This document shows, one piece after another, positions 24,408 to 37,047 of a stretch of 64,000 nucleotides of DNA (position 1 is the first letter of the stretch; the number at the start of each line of letters is the position of its first letter). Origin of the DNA: Pararge aegeria (taxonomy: Eukaryota > Arthropoda > Insecta > Lepidoptera > Nymphalidae); NCBI RefSeq assembly GCF_905163445.1, contig NC_053200.1, forward strand, positions 10,912,001 through 10,976,000, written 5' to 3'. The position numbers were made by a program, and so were the translations under genes. Below the pieces are notes generated by a model. It searched no databases. It worked only from the letters and a program-made list of their open reading frames with translations, and was not told the origin of the DNA.

Positions 24408-27096
24408 ATGATTGATGAAAATGATGACTTTGAACCACTAGAACCATCGCTAAAAAATGTGATCGACCAAAAATCACTGAAATGGATCTTCGTCGGAGGG
24501 AAAGGTGGAGTGGGCAAAACTACGTGCAGGTAATTAAATTTACTATTTATATTCAATAGCTCTATTCAATAACTTTTTTTCATTTATTTGTCATTGTTAC
24601 AGTTGCAGTCTAGCTATCCAGCTTTCCAAAGTTAGAGAATCTGTACTTATTATTTCTACTGATCCAGCGCACAACATTTCAGATGCATTCGACCAGAAAT
24701 TTTCTAAAGTGAGTTATTTATCAAACTCATAAAAACCACGTAACATTAGAACTGCTCTTACAAAACCAATCATAATTAATACTGCTCCTGAAAACCAATT
24801 CTGGTTCAATTCTGATTGAACAATCTAGTCTAATCTTAATAATGTAATGGGTGTTCCAATAAAATACATATATATGTAGACGGCCGATTGGCGCAGTGGG
24901 CAGAGACCCTGCTATCTGAATTTTTTTCAGTGTCTGGGTGTTTATAATATATGTATTATAAGTATTTATGTATATTATTAATAAAAATATTTATCAATCA
25001 TCTTAGCACACCCATAACACAAGCTACACTTTGGGGCTAGATGTTGATGTGTGTATGGTTGTAGCATATTTAAAAAAGAATATATATATGTATTATTTTT
25101 AGGTGTTCACTTATCACAATTTTATGTTTACTGCTTAGTTCATGTGTAAATTTTTTACTTATGTACTATATTAAAATGACTTCAGAGTTGATAATATTAT
25201 GAAATCTTGTTGCAAGTTTGCCTGACAAATAAATCTGATTTTTTTCAAACAGGCCTATCAGCCTATCATAGCATATGAATTTTTTGTACCAAATTATTCC
25301 ATTATTGCGGGTGAGTGGGGTTTACAACGAAACTGAAGAGGATTTCAATTGACCCTGTTGATTCTTTGAGGTATATTTCAAAGAGATGGTTGAACTAAAT
25401 CAAATAGTTTCGTACTCTTGAGTGAGTGAGAAAATATTTGAAAAAGTTCCACCATCAAACTGTGAGGCATCAAAAGAGTCACATAATGAACTAAAATTAC
25501 ATCCTATGAACAAAAATTACATCTAGCTTAAGTTTTTCTCACCACACAAGGCCACATTAACCAGAAAATACACATTCTCTCGTGCCTTTGAGATAGTGAG
25601 TGTGGTGTGTATTCCACACCTTTAGGAGCTTGTATAAGATATTTTATTTTAGTTAATTTCATTCACATTAAACAAGACTGTGATCTAGAAAACTAATTAT
25701 TTATGAATACCTTCCAGGTACCCACAAAAGTTAAAGGGTTTGAGAATCTGTTTGCAATGGAAATTGACCCTAATGTTGGTCTAACAGAGTTGCCTGAAGA
25801 GTACTTCGAGGGAGAGACTGAGGCTATGAGGCTTGGTAAAGGGGTTATGCAGGAGATAGTTGGTGCATTCCCTGGTATCGATGAAGCAATGAGCTATGCA
25901 GAGGTATGGTTTTTGATATATTTTCTATTGAAAACAATGTTTTTACATTTTCATTTTTAGAAGTTTGCCTCCAGTGGTTTGTTTAGGATCCTGAATTAGC
26001 TGTGTTAATTGTGCCTTGTGAGGCCACACAGCAGTAGCTGTGTATTGATTATAGAATAAGTGCACCTTTTGTTATTCTTGATGTCTGTCAGTCCATATGG
26101 GTCAAAGGCATTTTTCTCTTTAGTAATTGTGAAAACTTTTAATTTTATTGTAGGTTATGAAACTAGTAAAAGGAATGAACTTCAGTGCAGTGGTGTTTGA
26201 CACAGCTCCTACTGGACATACCTTGCGATTGCTGTCTTTCCCGCAGGTTGTTGAAAAGGGACTTGGGAAATTGATGCGCTTAAAATCGAAGGTAAATAAT
26301 TTATATATTTCATACAAATACCAAATTTCTTTTAACATATAAAGACAATTGATTGAAAATAAAGTAAAAAACCTCAAGTTCATCTGTGAGATAGCAAAAG
26401 GGTTCATCTACTGCACTTTAACTTTCTTTTGGGTTCCCCGCAACTTTTTTGCAAACAATAAATAAATAACAAGACCTTTACAAGGAAACGCATTCTGAAA
26501 ATTACTTTCTAATACTTTTGCAAATTTGCTTAGAAATGTTTCAAATTAAAAAAACCAAATGTCTTCCAAATGTATAGACCATCAATTGATTTATCAAAGG
26601 CCTGAACGGTGATGTAATGTTACTATTCAATTTACAGGTGGCACCATTTATTAACCAAGTCGCAACATTGTTTGGACTTGCCGAATTCAACTCGGATATC
26701 TTCAGCAACAAAATGGACGAAATGCTTTCAGTCATAACGCAAGTGAACACTCAATTCAAAGACCCAAATCAGACAACATTTGTCTGTGTCTGCATAGCAG
26801 AGTTCCTGTCCTTGTACGAAACTGAGAGATTGGTGCAGGAACTTACTAGATGCGGTATAGATACACACAATATAATTGTCAACCAGTTGCTTTTACATGC
26901 GTCTGCCCCTTGCGAACTTTGCGCAGCCAGGCATAAAGTCCAGGAGAAGTATCTGGACCAAATTGCTGACTTGTACGAGGATTTCCATGTGACTAAACTA
27001 CCTTTACTGGACAAAGAGGTGCGTGGTGCTGCAGCTGTGAACTCATTCTCGGAGTATCTACTGAAACCCTATGTAGCACCTACTCCCAAAACATAA
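24408..27096 (+). CDS. ASNA1: ATPase GET3/ASNA1, tail-anchored protein targeting factor
   Basis: Cytosolic ATPase that receives newly made tail-anchored membrane proteins and delivers them to the ER receptor (GET/TRC40 pathway). Five exons: 24408-24529, 24603-24708, 25718-25903, 26154-26291, 26638-27096, in phase, 336 residues (human about 348). The P-loop GGKGGVGKTT spans about residues 30-39. Switch I is STDPAHNISDAF, switch II FDTAPTGHTLRLLSFP, and the zinc-binding pair CELC that joins the homodimer is present, as is VNQLL. All catalytic motifs are intact. The chosen ATG (MIDENDDFEP) gives the usual acidic N-terminus. A SINE sits in intron 2. Poly(A) signals occur at 27226-27231 and 27570-27575. 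Confidence 0.96.
24880..25080 (+). mobile_element. SINE-A copy with internal deletion
   Basis: Begins cggccgattggcgcagtggg (tRNA-like A box), loses the B-box section, and resumes at ttttcagtgtctgggtgttt. An AT-rich repeat of about 10 bases (tatatatgta) on both sides may be the target-site duplication. It lies in GET3 intron 2. Confidence 0.75.
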
Positions 27097-27569
27097 TATA
27101 TAAATATTCATTTCTATTCAGTAAAAAATAGGTTGAGGGTTAAAACCGCAATGCCATTTGAAAATGAGGCAGATAAATATGACCTAAGAATTCGCCACTT
27201 ATTGTAATTACTATTTTTTGTTTTCAATAAATTAAGTTGGGGGTGAATACGGATACAAAATAATTATGAGGTAAATTATATATTTTAACAGTCACCGAAT
27301 AAATGAGGTCAGACTTCTGTTTATTTTTTTGATAGATTAAATTCCATAAATCTCATATTGAGTTTATTTTGTACACAGCACAGAAAGGTTCACAATAATC
27401 AATTCGAAAAGTGAATTATTATTGTTTACCAACATTATATTATTATTTAGATAGTGATAGCTAGAAAAGTATGTAATATAATATACATGAAGATGTCATC
27501 GTAATGTGTATAGTTTTGCAGAGTATTGAAATATTTATCTTTATTATTATACCTATATCAAATATTCCA

Positions 27570-27575
27570 AATAAA
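27570..27575 (+). terminator. Distal poly(A) signal of GET3
   Basis: AATAAA about 475 bases after the stop codon; an earlier AATAAA is at 27226-27231, about 130 bases after the stop. Confidence 0.5.
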
Positions 27576-28139
27576 TACTTTTTCTAATTAAAAACACTAA
27601 GCGTATTTTATTATTCGGACTTTCTAGTGGTTTTATTCGGGTTTCTGGTGGTGGTATTAAGTTGGCAAATATGATTATACAAAATTCTTATGCAACTATT
27701 AGGCTGCCTGCACTATTATCAATAATATTAATACTGTGTGTGCAGCCTTACCTAAATTATTAGACTGCGTTATATAATATCGAATTAAGCGACGAAATTA
27801 AAATTAAAAATAAATCAAGTTATGAATGCTGACTGCACGTCCAGTTAAGGCAAATTAAACTAGTTTTATTTAGCCAATATTGTGCTCAAAAATCACTAAG
27901 GGTGATTTATGACCAATAGTTTTTTCAGTCAGATTGGTTTTCCAACATCAAACACAAAAATTGCAATTTTGCAGTGCAAATAAATAGTAGGTACCTACTA
28001 TGTAAACAAAAAAAAAAACGATGTTATGCCTGTAAACGAAGACAGTGGGGAGAATAGTTATGAGGAATAAACCGCACTGCAAAAATATTGCACCGTTATC
28101 TGTCTCTATAATGGGGATCATTACCTTAGGGCTAAACTG

Positions 28140-28437
28140 TTATCATCATCATAACGTCAACCCATTAGAGCACGGGTCGTCTCCCACAATGGAAAGGGGT
28201 AGGGGCCGTAGGCAGTGCGGATTGGTGAACTCCACACACCTTTGAGAACATTATATAGAACTCTCAAGCATGCAGGTTACCTCGCGATGTTATCCTTCAC
28301 TGTTGAAGCAAGTGTTATTTTAATTACTAAAAACGCACATTACTTATAAAAGTGCGTGCTGGGATTCGAACTTGGCCCACCGAAAGTGAAGTCGAGCTCC
28401 TTGCCAATGCGCTATCACCACTATCAAACTGTTATAT
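28140..28437 (-). mobile_element. SINE-B, near full length, tRNA-derived
   Basis: Read on the minus strand, a tRNA-like head at about 28437 (gatagcgcattggcaaggag, then B box gttcgaatcccagc) is followed by the common body (gaaggataacatcgcgaggt, gtgtggagttcaccaatccg) and a short tail rich in atgatgat ending near 28140. This copy defines the orientation of the family in this window. Confidence 0.8.
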
Positions 28438-29202
28438 AGAAAAGTATAATATGTGTATGCTGTGCTTGAGGACGATTGACGAAGCTAAAGAATTTGAAAA
28501 TTTATGTAAAAGATCTTTGCACGTACAGCAAGACTAGACCTGCATCACAAATAACTAGATTTAATGTTGGGAAAAGTAAAACAAGCATGCAGTTGATGGA
28601 CCTTGTCTTTATTATCTGGTAAAGCGTAACATTATTTAATAAAGTAAAAATTATCTGTACTTAATATAATTATTTATTATGAATTCATAATATAACAACT
28701 TTATAAATATAATACTATAAATTATAAAATAACAACTGTATAATACTGTGAAAAAGCCTTACAAATGGCAGTGTTGATTGACTAATTCATGACAACTATA
28801 AAGCTAATCGCACATCTATCAGCACGTTTCGCATTTACTTGGGTAATTTTGCTTTTAGGAACGAACGAACGAAAAAGTTTATTTGGTCCGAACGTTATTC
28901 TAATTTTGAAAAATGTTATGAAAATTCAAGCGTTTTCACGAGTCTTGACCGCAAATCTGGGTTTTCATTTTAGCAGACCATCGAAACTGAAATTGTTTAG
29001 CTATTGCTACCTGTAGTTAATTGTTTGCGGTGGATTTCAAAACTGTGCGTTTATAGAATTAGATAAAATCTTAATGCTCACAAATATTATTTCCGAATAA
29101 ATACCACAAAGTATTCAATTTTTCATTGACCGTCAAAGTTCATTTTTATATTCACTGCACTTTATTTATATCACCGGACAGGCTGTTGTCACTTTGTTCC
29201 AT

Positions 29203-29235
29203 TTTTGCGCGTAAAGTAAAACTTTACGCGCAAAA
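29203..29235. repeat. Perfect 15-bp hairpin, 3-base loop
   Basis: ttttgcgcgtaaagt (29203-29217), loop aaa, and its exact reverse complement (29221-29235). No flanking repeat family was recognised. Confidence 0.9.
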
Positions 29236-30369
29236 GACTTTAATAAGACTTTTCAAGGAATTTTTATAAATCTAATTTTAGTTTCAATAGTACTTCGTAC
29301 GATGTCAAATTTCAGGTGTCCTTTCTTTAAGGATAGCGAGTCAGGTAAAAAAAAATAAGTCAGTTTCAATATTCATTGGTAATCAATACGCGACGACTAT
29401 AAAAGAGCCAGCTGATAAATGTGAGATCAACATTACAAATCCAAACTTAATAAGTACATTTGAGTGCAAAAAAAAATTAACTTGCAAACGTGCAAAAGCT
29501 ATTTATATTAAAGTTACTTAATAGTTTAACTTTGTAAAATTCAACAAAAAAAAATTCAGTGCCCGTAAAAGTTAATGGGCATTATGAACTATGCGCGGAA
29601 CCTTTTTCAGTACCTACAACATATATATATATATATATCCTAATTTGATTGCGATTAAGCGCTAAGCCGATTACGGATGTGTCTTTAATCTTTTATTTCT
29701 ATTATAAGCTATATAATTGAGTATTTAGAGTAAACCATGTATTAAATAATCAAAACAAGGTTTGTGTTTGTGTGCTCTACACGTTTGTTCTCATCAACAA
29801 TTTAAAATATAGCCCGTATTGATACACTCAATCCCATTCACACAACATACTCGCACATAAACACTCACACACGTGCTTTTCTATGGAAGAGTGAGGCATA
29901 TACATATATATATATGTTGTAGGTACTGTGCATACTTCATAGTTGAACGTTTATTGAGTACCTTCAAAACAAGACTATGAATAGCGGTTATCTAGACATA
30001 CAGACCCTCATCATTACTTTCTATAGGTGAGTGGATAACCTATGTCGTGTATAACCAAGTAAGCAATTATAAAACTGACTCCTCTGGGCGTTTGACTTTC
30101 ATCACGATTGTTTTTGTCCTGAGGCCTCACTTTACGTCGCTTAAAACATGATCTTAAAATTAGTTTTTTTGTCCTTAGTATTATAATTCTAAAACAAAAC
30201 ATCAACAATTATATATAATACTGCTTTAAGCGACGGTAGTGAGGCTCAATATGATTAAGGAAAAATGATATGCTGGGTGTTTTTATACGATCCCGGAGTT
30301 AGGAATATAGCTTTCTTCACTCGCTCGGAGAGGACGTAGCCATCGTACCCGGTTCATTTGACTTACATG

Positions 30370-30550
30370 GAGTGGCGTGCAGAGGGTATGCAGATGATAT
30401 AAAATGAAGGAAATCCCCGGTACTAGTTATAAATACTTAAGAGTAGGCTTTTTATAACTCTTACAATACATATCCTTAAGTTTTTTATACCCCGATTTTT
30501 TCTTTTTTATCATCTGCATACCCCGTGCATACCCTCTATGCACGCCACTG
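30370..30550. mobile_element. hAT-like MITE with 8-bp TSD
   Basis: Inverted ends gagtggcgtgca and tgcacgccactg bound 181 bases. The flanks are the exact 8-bp repeat cttacatg (30362-30369 and 30551-30558). The 8-bp duplication and CAGTGGCG-type ends are typical of hAT transposons. It is non-coding. Confidence 0.85.
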
Positions 30551-32016
30551 CTTACATGTAATAATAATGGTTCAAGGCAGTTAATGGACCTTGAAAACTA
30601 GATAAATACTTCTTCTATAAAGACCTGTGGCCAGCTGTTTGATATTAATTGGATAGGCAGAAGACGATAATGTTACAGGGCAGGTGCACGAGTTCGAACA
30701 TAGCAGCGTACTCCAGCGCGACCGTAAATTTTGACGGACACTACTACATACTATAAAATACAACAGAAAAATGCTAAATTATTAAGTTAAAACTAAACTC
30801 AATTCTTACATGAAGGCAGTGGGTACCTAGTGCGAAATATTTCGGTAGCGAAAATCGTTAAAGTATTTCCTTTAAGCCAAAACTTAAATGTTAAAGAGGT
30901 ACGGATTTAATCATAATGATACAGTTAAAATACAAAAATTTACAATTCTAAGTAAGAACTCCTAAGTCAGAGTTAGTTAGTTTTATTTTTATTTTTATAG
31001 AAGTATAATTATTATTTGTTCGCTGTAACGTCTTAAGCGCAAAGCGCGTTTTTATCTGACTAAGGAAATAATACTGCATAACATCATACATAGGGTTCAA
31101 AATATAATACAAATGTTTGAATTACTAAGTGCTATGCTGTGTGAATGTCTACAACATTAAATCAACATAAAAGATTTGCTAGCTTACAATCGAAGAGCCG
31201 TTTTCGAGATGGAAATATTTGAACATTGGTGTAAAATGGATCATATTGTCATTTCATTAAAAGTTAAATTTGCATGCAATTCTTTAGATATTTTGTAATA
31301 CAAAAATCAGAAGTCCTGTACTTCATTAGCGACTCCAATGCCCGTTTTCACTAACCACGGACAAGGGAATACCTAAGAAAGGAACGTCTTTTCAAAAAAG
31401 TTTCCTATAGATTTATTTACCTTTTACTTATCGATTTTTACTCGGCAACTCATATAACTTAACTTGTCTAAGGTTCTTGCCACAAGGTGTGGTATATTGT
31501 GTTAGTGTTATCATATTTATCATTTTTCAGTTTTAGGTTATTGTTTTTTTTCATCTGTCAAGTGTCAGTTTAAGAGTCCCCTAAACTTTACGATCAGCCG
31601 AATCGAGATGGCGCCTAACTTTACTAGGCATCCGATTAAGGTTATTCTTAGGTTTAGTGAAAACGGTCATAAAACGAGTAGCATTACACTATGAAAATGT
31701 TTGGATATGTAAAAACGCCAGAGCCAGCAAATCTTGTACAAGGCTGCAGCTTACAGAGGTACACTGCTACTGTTTGTCAAATAATAAGTCTGCGATTGAT
31801 TGCAAATAAAGTAAATAAGTTAAAAATGTTTGATGACCACTTATTTCTTTTTGTTACATACTTAAATGTATTTTCTTATCAGAAATTTATTAGTTTCGAT
31901 TAAATCATTTTTGTGGGCGTTGAAATTGTTCTATATAATAACGATCCATGAGCAAACCTTACAGTATTGTGTAACGCTGGGGGTAATAACATGCCTTTAG
32001 TCTCAAGTGAGCTCAT

Positions 32017-32350
32017 CACCAAACAAATCTTCGGCAATGTAGGGTACATTGCACGATGATCTTCATTTATTTATTCATAAGACACACCAGCAATTAATTG
32101 TTAACTACATTCATAAAAAAAAAATTATGTGTTAGAATTACAAATTATGTCCAGTGCCATTACAATAATCAATAATTATTCATTGTAAAGTCAACATCTC
32201 TTGAGTATGCTCCGGTTTCGGAGCGAAAGATGCGTAGAGGGTACATTGCCGAAGATTTGTTTGGTGTGGAGTATAAGGATTGAAGAAATTATAAATTACA
32301 CCATACAGATTCTCCTATTTTTCGTGGAGTATAGCAAATTAAGCTACATT
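32017..32350 (+). mobile_element. MITE family G with perfect inverted arms
   Basis: A 25-bp arm at 32017-32041 (caccaaacaaatcttcggca...) is exactly repeated in inverse at 32242-32266. Between them is gtatgctccggtttcggagc, and after them a shared flank (ggagtataaggattgaagaa; ttacaccatacagattctcc). Related copies lie at 57890-58020 and 59930-60060. Confidence 0.7.
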
Positions 32351-32399
32351 TTCATGATTTAGCTTATACAACTACTGAATTCCTATTAACTGTATCTGC

Positions 32400-35300
32400 T
32401 CTATTGTGATAGTTTGCCACACCAAGAAAATACTATTAGATATAATTTAAACATGACTTTGTACAACTTATGTACATATAATAAAAAATTTCATATTATT
32501 GACTTTAGCAAGTGTGCTAGTCCTTCTTATAATTTGTACCGAGATAGGTATTACCTATCACACTATTTTAAACGACAGATAGCTGTTTCGCTATCATATT
32601 TTTTTACAATTACAGCCAAGAACTTGGCTAAACAAGCTGCTTTTATTGAGCAGTGTAATAATTCTGACATTAACACCTTGGAAATCATTCCAAGTCATTC
32701 TACTTTAAACTAGTTAAGGAGACAACAGAGGTTTCCTCTTGCTTATATAAACAGACAACTGAGACTATCTCTGGCATATACAATATAAATTATATTAAGG
32801 CATTGCACAATTTAAAAGTAAACCAAAAAATATACAAAAAATCTAATTCTAATCATATCAACTTGGTTCACCAAAATATTCAATGTATTAAAGGAAAGGA
32901 CTTAGAGATTGAATTATTTTTGAATGATTTCAACATTAATATTTTATGTATAACTGAACACTGGTTGAAGACTCATGAATACTTGTTTAATTTTGGTAAC
33001 CACCAGGTTGGTAGTTCGTTCACCAGAGTTACTGCAATTCATGGAGGCTCTTTAATACTATTAAATAAAAATTTAAAATTTAAAAACAGAAATGATATTG
33101 TGAGCCTGTCTGTTGAACGGACAATAGAGCTAGCCTCGGTCGAATTAGAGCAATTAATAATTGTCACTGTATATAGACCACCCTTGTCTAACTTTGAACT
33201 TTTTGAAAAGGTAATGGATGAAGTGTTATTTAAAATATCAAAGTCAAATAAAAAGTTAATAGTTTGCGGAGACTTTAATGTAAACATCTTAGAACGTAAT
33301 TGTTTAAGTGTTAATTTATTAAATTTATTTAAAACATACAATCTTACAAATATGTTCATGGAACCAACAAGAATTACTGCCACTAGCGCCACATGTTTGG
33401 ATAACATTTTTACGAATATAATTCCAATAAGTAAACACATAATTAATAAATTAGATTCTGATCATTGTGGTCAATTAATTCAATTTGAAAATGTGAAGAA
33501 AAATGTCTCCAAACATAAAATTACTTTTGTACCAGTGACATCAAACCGCATAGAAAAAATGAGAACTAGCCTCGTCAAAGACCTCCCGTTCTTACAATCG
33601 GGGACAAGTCCGAATGAGATGTACAGCTGTTTTTTCAACACGTTTCCACGACTATTTAATTCTATATTCACTAGTAAGTCGGTTGTGGTGACTGATGCTT
33701 TAGTTTTTAGTGAGTGGGCATCAATTGAACTGCATAAGAGTAGGCAAAAAATGTACGAACTTTATGCAGAACGTCAATACAATACTGATGCTGAGTTTAG
33801 AGATTGTGTTAAATTATGTTCCAGTAGTTTTAAACGCGATTGCTTCTTGGAAAAGTCCCGATACATACAGAATAAAATAAAAAATAGCAATAACGTAATC
33901 AAAACTACTTGGAAAATAATTAATGAGGAGACGGGAAGAGTACCACCGCGGCATAATAACTTTAAACTTAATGTAGATAATAAAGACTTAACATCTGATT
34001 TCGAAGTGGCTACTGCTTTTGAAATCTTTTTTACTAACATTCCTATCTCCACCACTAAATCATTGAACTCTTCACCAGATATTGCTCTCTCTCTATTGAA
34101 GAATAACGTGCCCGAGTGTAAAAACGCTTTTAAATTCAGCCATGTTAGTGGCTCTGACGTTATTAAAGCCTTTAAATTATTAAATAATAAAAAAACAAGT
34201 GACTTGTGGGGCATTTCCGTTGAAGTTCTCAAATCACTAATTGATATCGTTGCACCCGATTTAGCATTAATATTTAATAACTGTATAGATTGTGGTGTGT
34301 TTCCTGACTTAATGAAACATAGTAAAATAGTTCCTTTGTTTAAATCGGGTAGTACTTCTGACCCCACTAACTTCAGACCAATATCAGTACTGCCCACTTT
34401 CAGTAAAATTTTTGAAAAACTTATTTTAAATCAGTTACTTGCCTATTTTCATAAGTATGATTTACTCCACGTTAAACAATTTGGTTTTACACGGGGTCGC
34501 TCAACTATCGACGCTGGTGTTGAGCTAATACATAATATATTTGAAGCTTGGGAGGAGTCACATGATGCACTTGGTGTGTTCTGTGATTTGTCTAAGGCGT
34601 TTGATTGTGAAACGTTAGTCAGAAAACTACACCACTATGGAATTCAGGGTGTAGCTCTCGACTTGATTAGTTACTACTTGCGTGATAGGGTGCAAATGGT
34701 AGACGTTAATGGAAAGCGGTCTAATGGGTCATTTGTGAAAATTGGTGTTCCACAGGGTTCTATATTAGGACCTTTTCTATTCCTTATTTACATTAATGAC
34801 CTGCCTTACCTTGTTAAGGACAATCACGGGATAGTATTGTTTGCTGATGATACATCACTTATGTTCAAAATTAAGAGACGTGAATTAGCTTTAGACGATG
34901 TAAACAACTATCTCGCTAAAGTAGTACAATGGTTTGAAGCTAATAATTTGGTTTTAAATGAAAATAAAACTAAGTGCATAAAATTCACATTACCAAATGT
35001 TAAACATGTAAAAACCACTATACTACTTAATAATGAGGAATTGAACCCGGTGGATACAACAGTATTTCTAGGAATAACGTTAGATGCTAAACTTCAATGG
35101 GGCCCTCATGTAAATAATTTATCGAACAGGCTTAGTTCTGCTGCCTATGCAGTAAAGAAGATACGCCACCTGACAGACATAGAAACTGCTAGGCTAGTCT
35201 ATTTTAGTTACTTTCACAGCATTATGTCATATGGAATTTTACTATGGGGTAATGCTGCTGATATTGGCACTATTTTCGTGCTGCAGAAGAAGGCTGTTCG

Positions 35301-35940
35301 TGCGATCTATAAAATGGGTCCGAGAGAGTCATTGAAAGATAAATTTAAAGATGTTAAAATAATGACACTCTATAGCCAATACATATTTGAAAAATTTAAT
35401 GTATGTTCACAAAAATATATCAAAATTTAAAAGAAAATGTGACTGCAATAATTTGAACGTTAGAAGCAAAAATAAACTTGCAGTGCAGTACACTAGACTA
35501 CACAAAATAAGCAATTCATTTAAAGGAAATTGTATACAATTTTACAATAAATTACCGGTTGATATCTTGGGGATGTCACTAAAGAAGTTCAAAGTTTGTA
35601 TTAAGCGAAAGCTTATAGAAAAGTCCTATTATAGTATAAAGGATTACGTAAACGATAAAAAAGCTTGGGTGTAAACAATTGCTCTAACCAGGTTGCTTCT
35701 TAAATATTTCCTAATGACAATGTGAGATGGTGATAACAAAAAGAACACCCGGCTAAGTTTGTTGTGGGCTTCTTCTTAGACCAGGGCGCGATTGGAACCC
35801 TCGTAGCTTTAGTTTTAAGTTTACGATTGTAGTTATCGCCATCACTACTCACTGCTATGTACACATTTTGTATATAATAACGCATCAAAAGTGCCATCTA
35901 TGTGCCTATTTGAATAAAGATATATTTGACTTTGACTTTG
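32400..35940 (+). mobile_element. CR1/Jockey-type non-LTR retrotransposon, nearly complete
   Basis: Contains the end of an upstream frame (to 32713; possibly ORF1 or a remnant), the endonuclease/reverse transcriptase frame, and a 3' UTR ending in repeated ttgacttt units at 35925-35940. The 5' border is not clear because family G sequence abuts it near 32350. No target-site duplication was identified. It lies between GET3 and the 3' end of PIGO. Confidence 0.8.
32803..35674 (+). CDS. LINE ORF2: endonuclease and reverse transcriptase, frameshifted
   Basis: The main frame (32803-35430, 875 codons, no ATG at its left edge) encodes an AP-type endonuclease (NILCITEHWL, VYRPPLSNF, CGDFNVNIL, SDHCG) and then a reverse transcriptase (NFRPISVLPTFSKIFEKL, FGFTRGRSTIDA, DLSKAFDC, GVPQGSILGPFLFLIYINDL, catalytic FADDTSL). 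Just after DLSKAFDC about three residues usual in this family are absent. Near 35390, in the A run of tttgaaaaattt, the frame shifts and the C-terminus continues in another frame to 35674 (IQFYNKLPVDILGM, YVNDKKAWV). So it is almost intact but needs at least one correction to be full length; probably inactive. Confidence 0.85.
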
Positions 35941-36349
35941 CTCATGTACAAATGTCGTTGTAACCATTTAAATGTCAATTCATACATGGGAGTTGCGCGA
36001 AAATCCCAGAGCTACCTTCGGCCCAACTGTATCGAGCCATTCCCTACTGCCGATATGGCGTAGCCGACAAAAAACAAATTATACTTTTTTAAATATCTTT
36101 TTACGGATAAATGTGCTTTTAAATAAAACAAAGTAGGTCCCCTTTTTTGTATTCTTAGATCTTTTAAACTACGCCACGAATTTTATTAGTTTTCAGCAAT
36201 AGATAGAGTGATTCAATAGGAAGGTATATATGAAGTATACATGTATATTATAATAGAGGAATTCCAAGAAATTACAAAGATTTGTAATCTGATGGCGTTA
36301 ATTTTTGTGCGCTTATATGACAAACGCTGGCTAAACCTTACATGCCAAT

Positions 36350-36530
36350 TATCATTATCATCAACACATCACCGGCTCACTACAGGGCACCGGTCTCTTC
36401 CCACAATGAGAAGGGGTTAAGGCCGTAGTCCACCACGCTGGCCCAGTGCGGATTGGCGGACTCCACACACCTTTGAGAATATTATCGAGAACTCTCAGGA
36501 AGGCAAGTTTCCTCACGTGGTTTCCCTTCA
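36350..36530 (-). mobile_element. SINE-B copy
   Basis: Well preserved: ggctcactacagggcaccgg, cccacaatgagaaggggtta, aggccgtagtccaccacgct, ctcctttgag-like middle and ctcaggaaggcaagtttcct. Confidence 0.8.
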
Positions 36531-37047
36531 ACGACAGTCATACGTGTCAATAGATCAAATGAATATACGACGAAATTGTATATCTCAAAATTATCGATAA
36601 AGAAGTCCGCGATGCTTCACGTTTATTTCCTAAGTATAACCCACAGTAAACATTTGTATCTTTTACATGTTACAAATAAATACGGGTTATTTAAAAAGCT
36701 ATTTGAACGAATAAAATATTTTTTATATACCAATGAAATACTCTTAAATTGTAATATAACAAATTATTTTTATAAATTAAAAATGCATATTTTTTGGTGG
36801 AGTTATTAATTAAAAATTGATAATTCCTCCCACGTGTAGGTAAAAACACTGATAGAAATAATAAAATTAACAGATTATATTAAATAGCAATTTAACAGCA
36901 CTTTAACCGTATAATTATAATAAAAATAAATATCTCCTGTAAAATTTGTATTTTGTCGGTAACTCTAAGTCCGTATTGGCTCGGTATTGGTTTCCGAACG
37001 AATATTTTTTTCTATGGTCTGTACACAATTTAGTATTATCACTTTTG

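Larger units (their letters stand above)
27600..32016. other. Intergenic DNA with scattered repeats
   Basis: No gene recognised in these 4.4 kb. It holds a full SINE-B, a perfect 15-bp hairpin at 29203-29235, a hAT-like MITE at 30370-30550 and otherwise AT-rich unique sequence. Open frames of 60-75 codons here carry no recognisable domain. Confidence 0.45.

Noticed and set aside
33039..34397. Long minus-strand frames inside the LINE
   Set aside because: Antisense shadows of the reverse transcriptase reading frame; no domain of their own.
36576..36809. 77-codon frame at 36.6 kb
   Set aside because: AT-rich composition, no domain, adjacent to repeats; likely chance.
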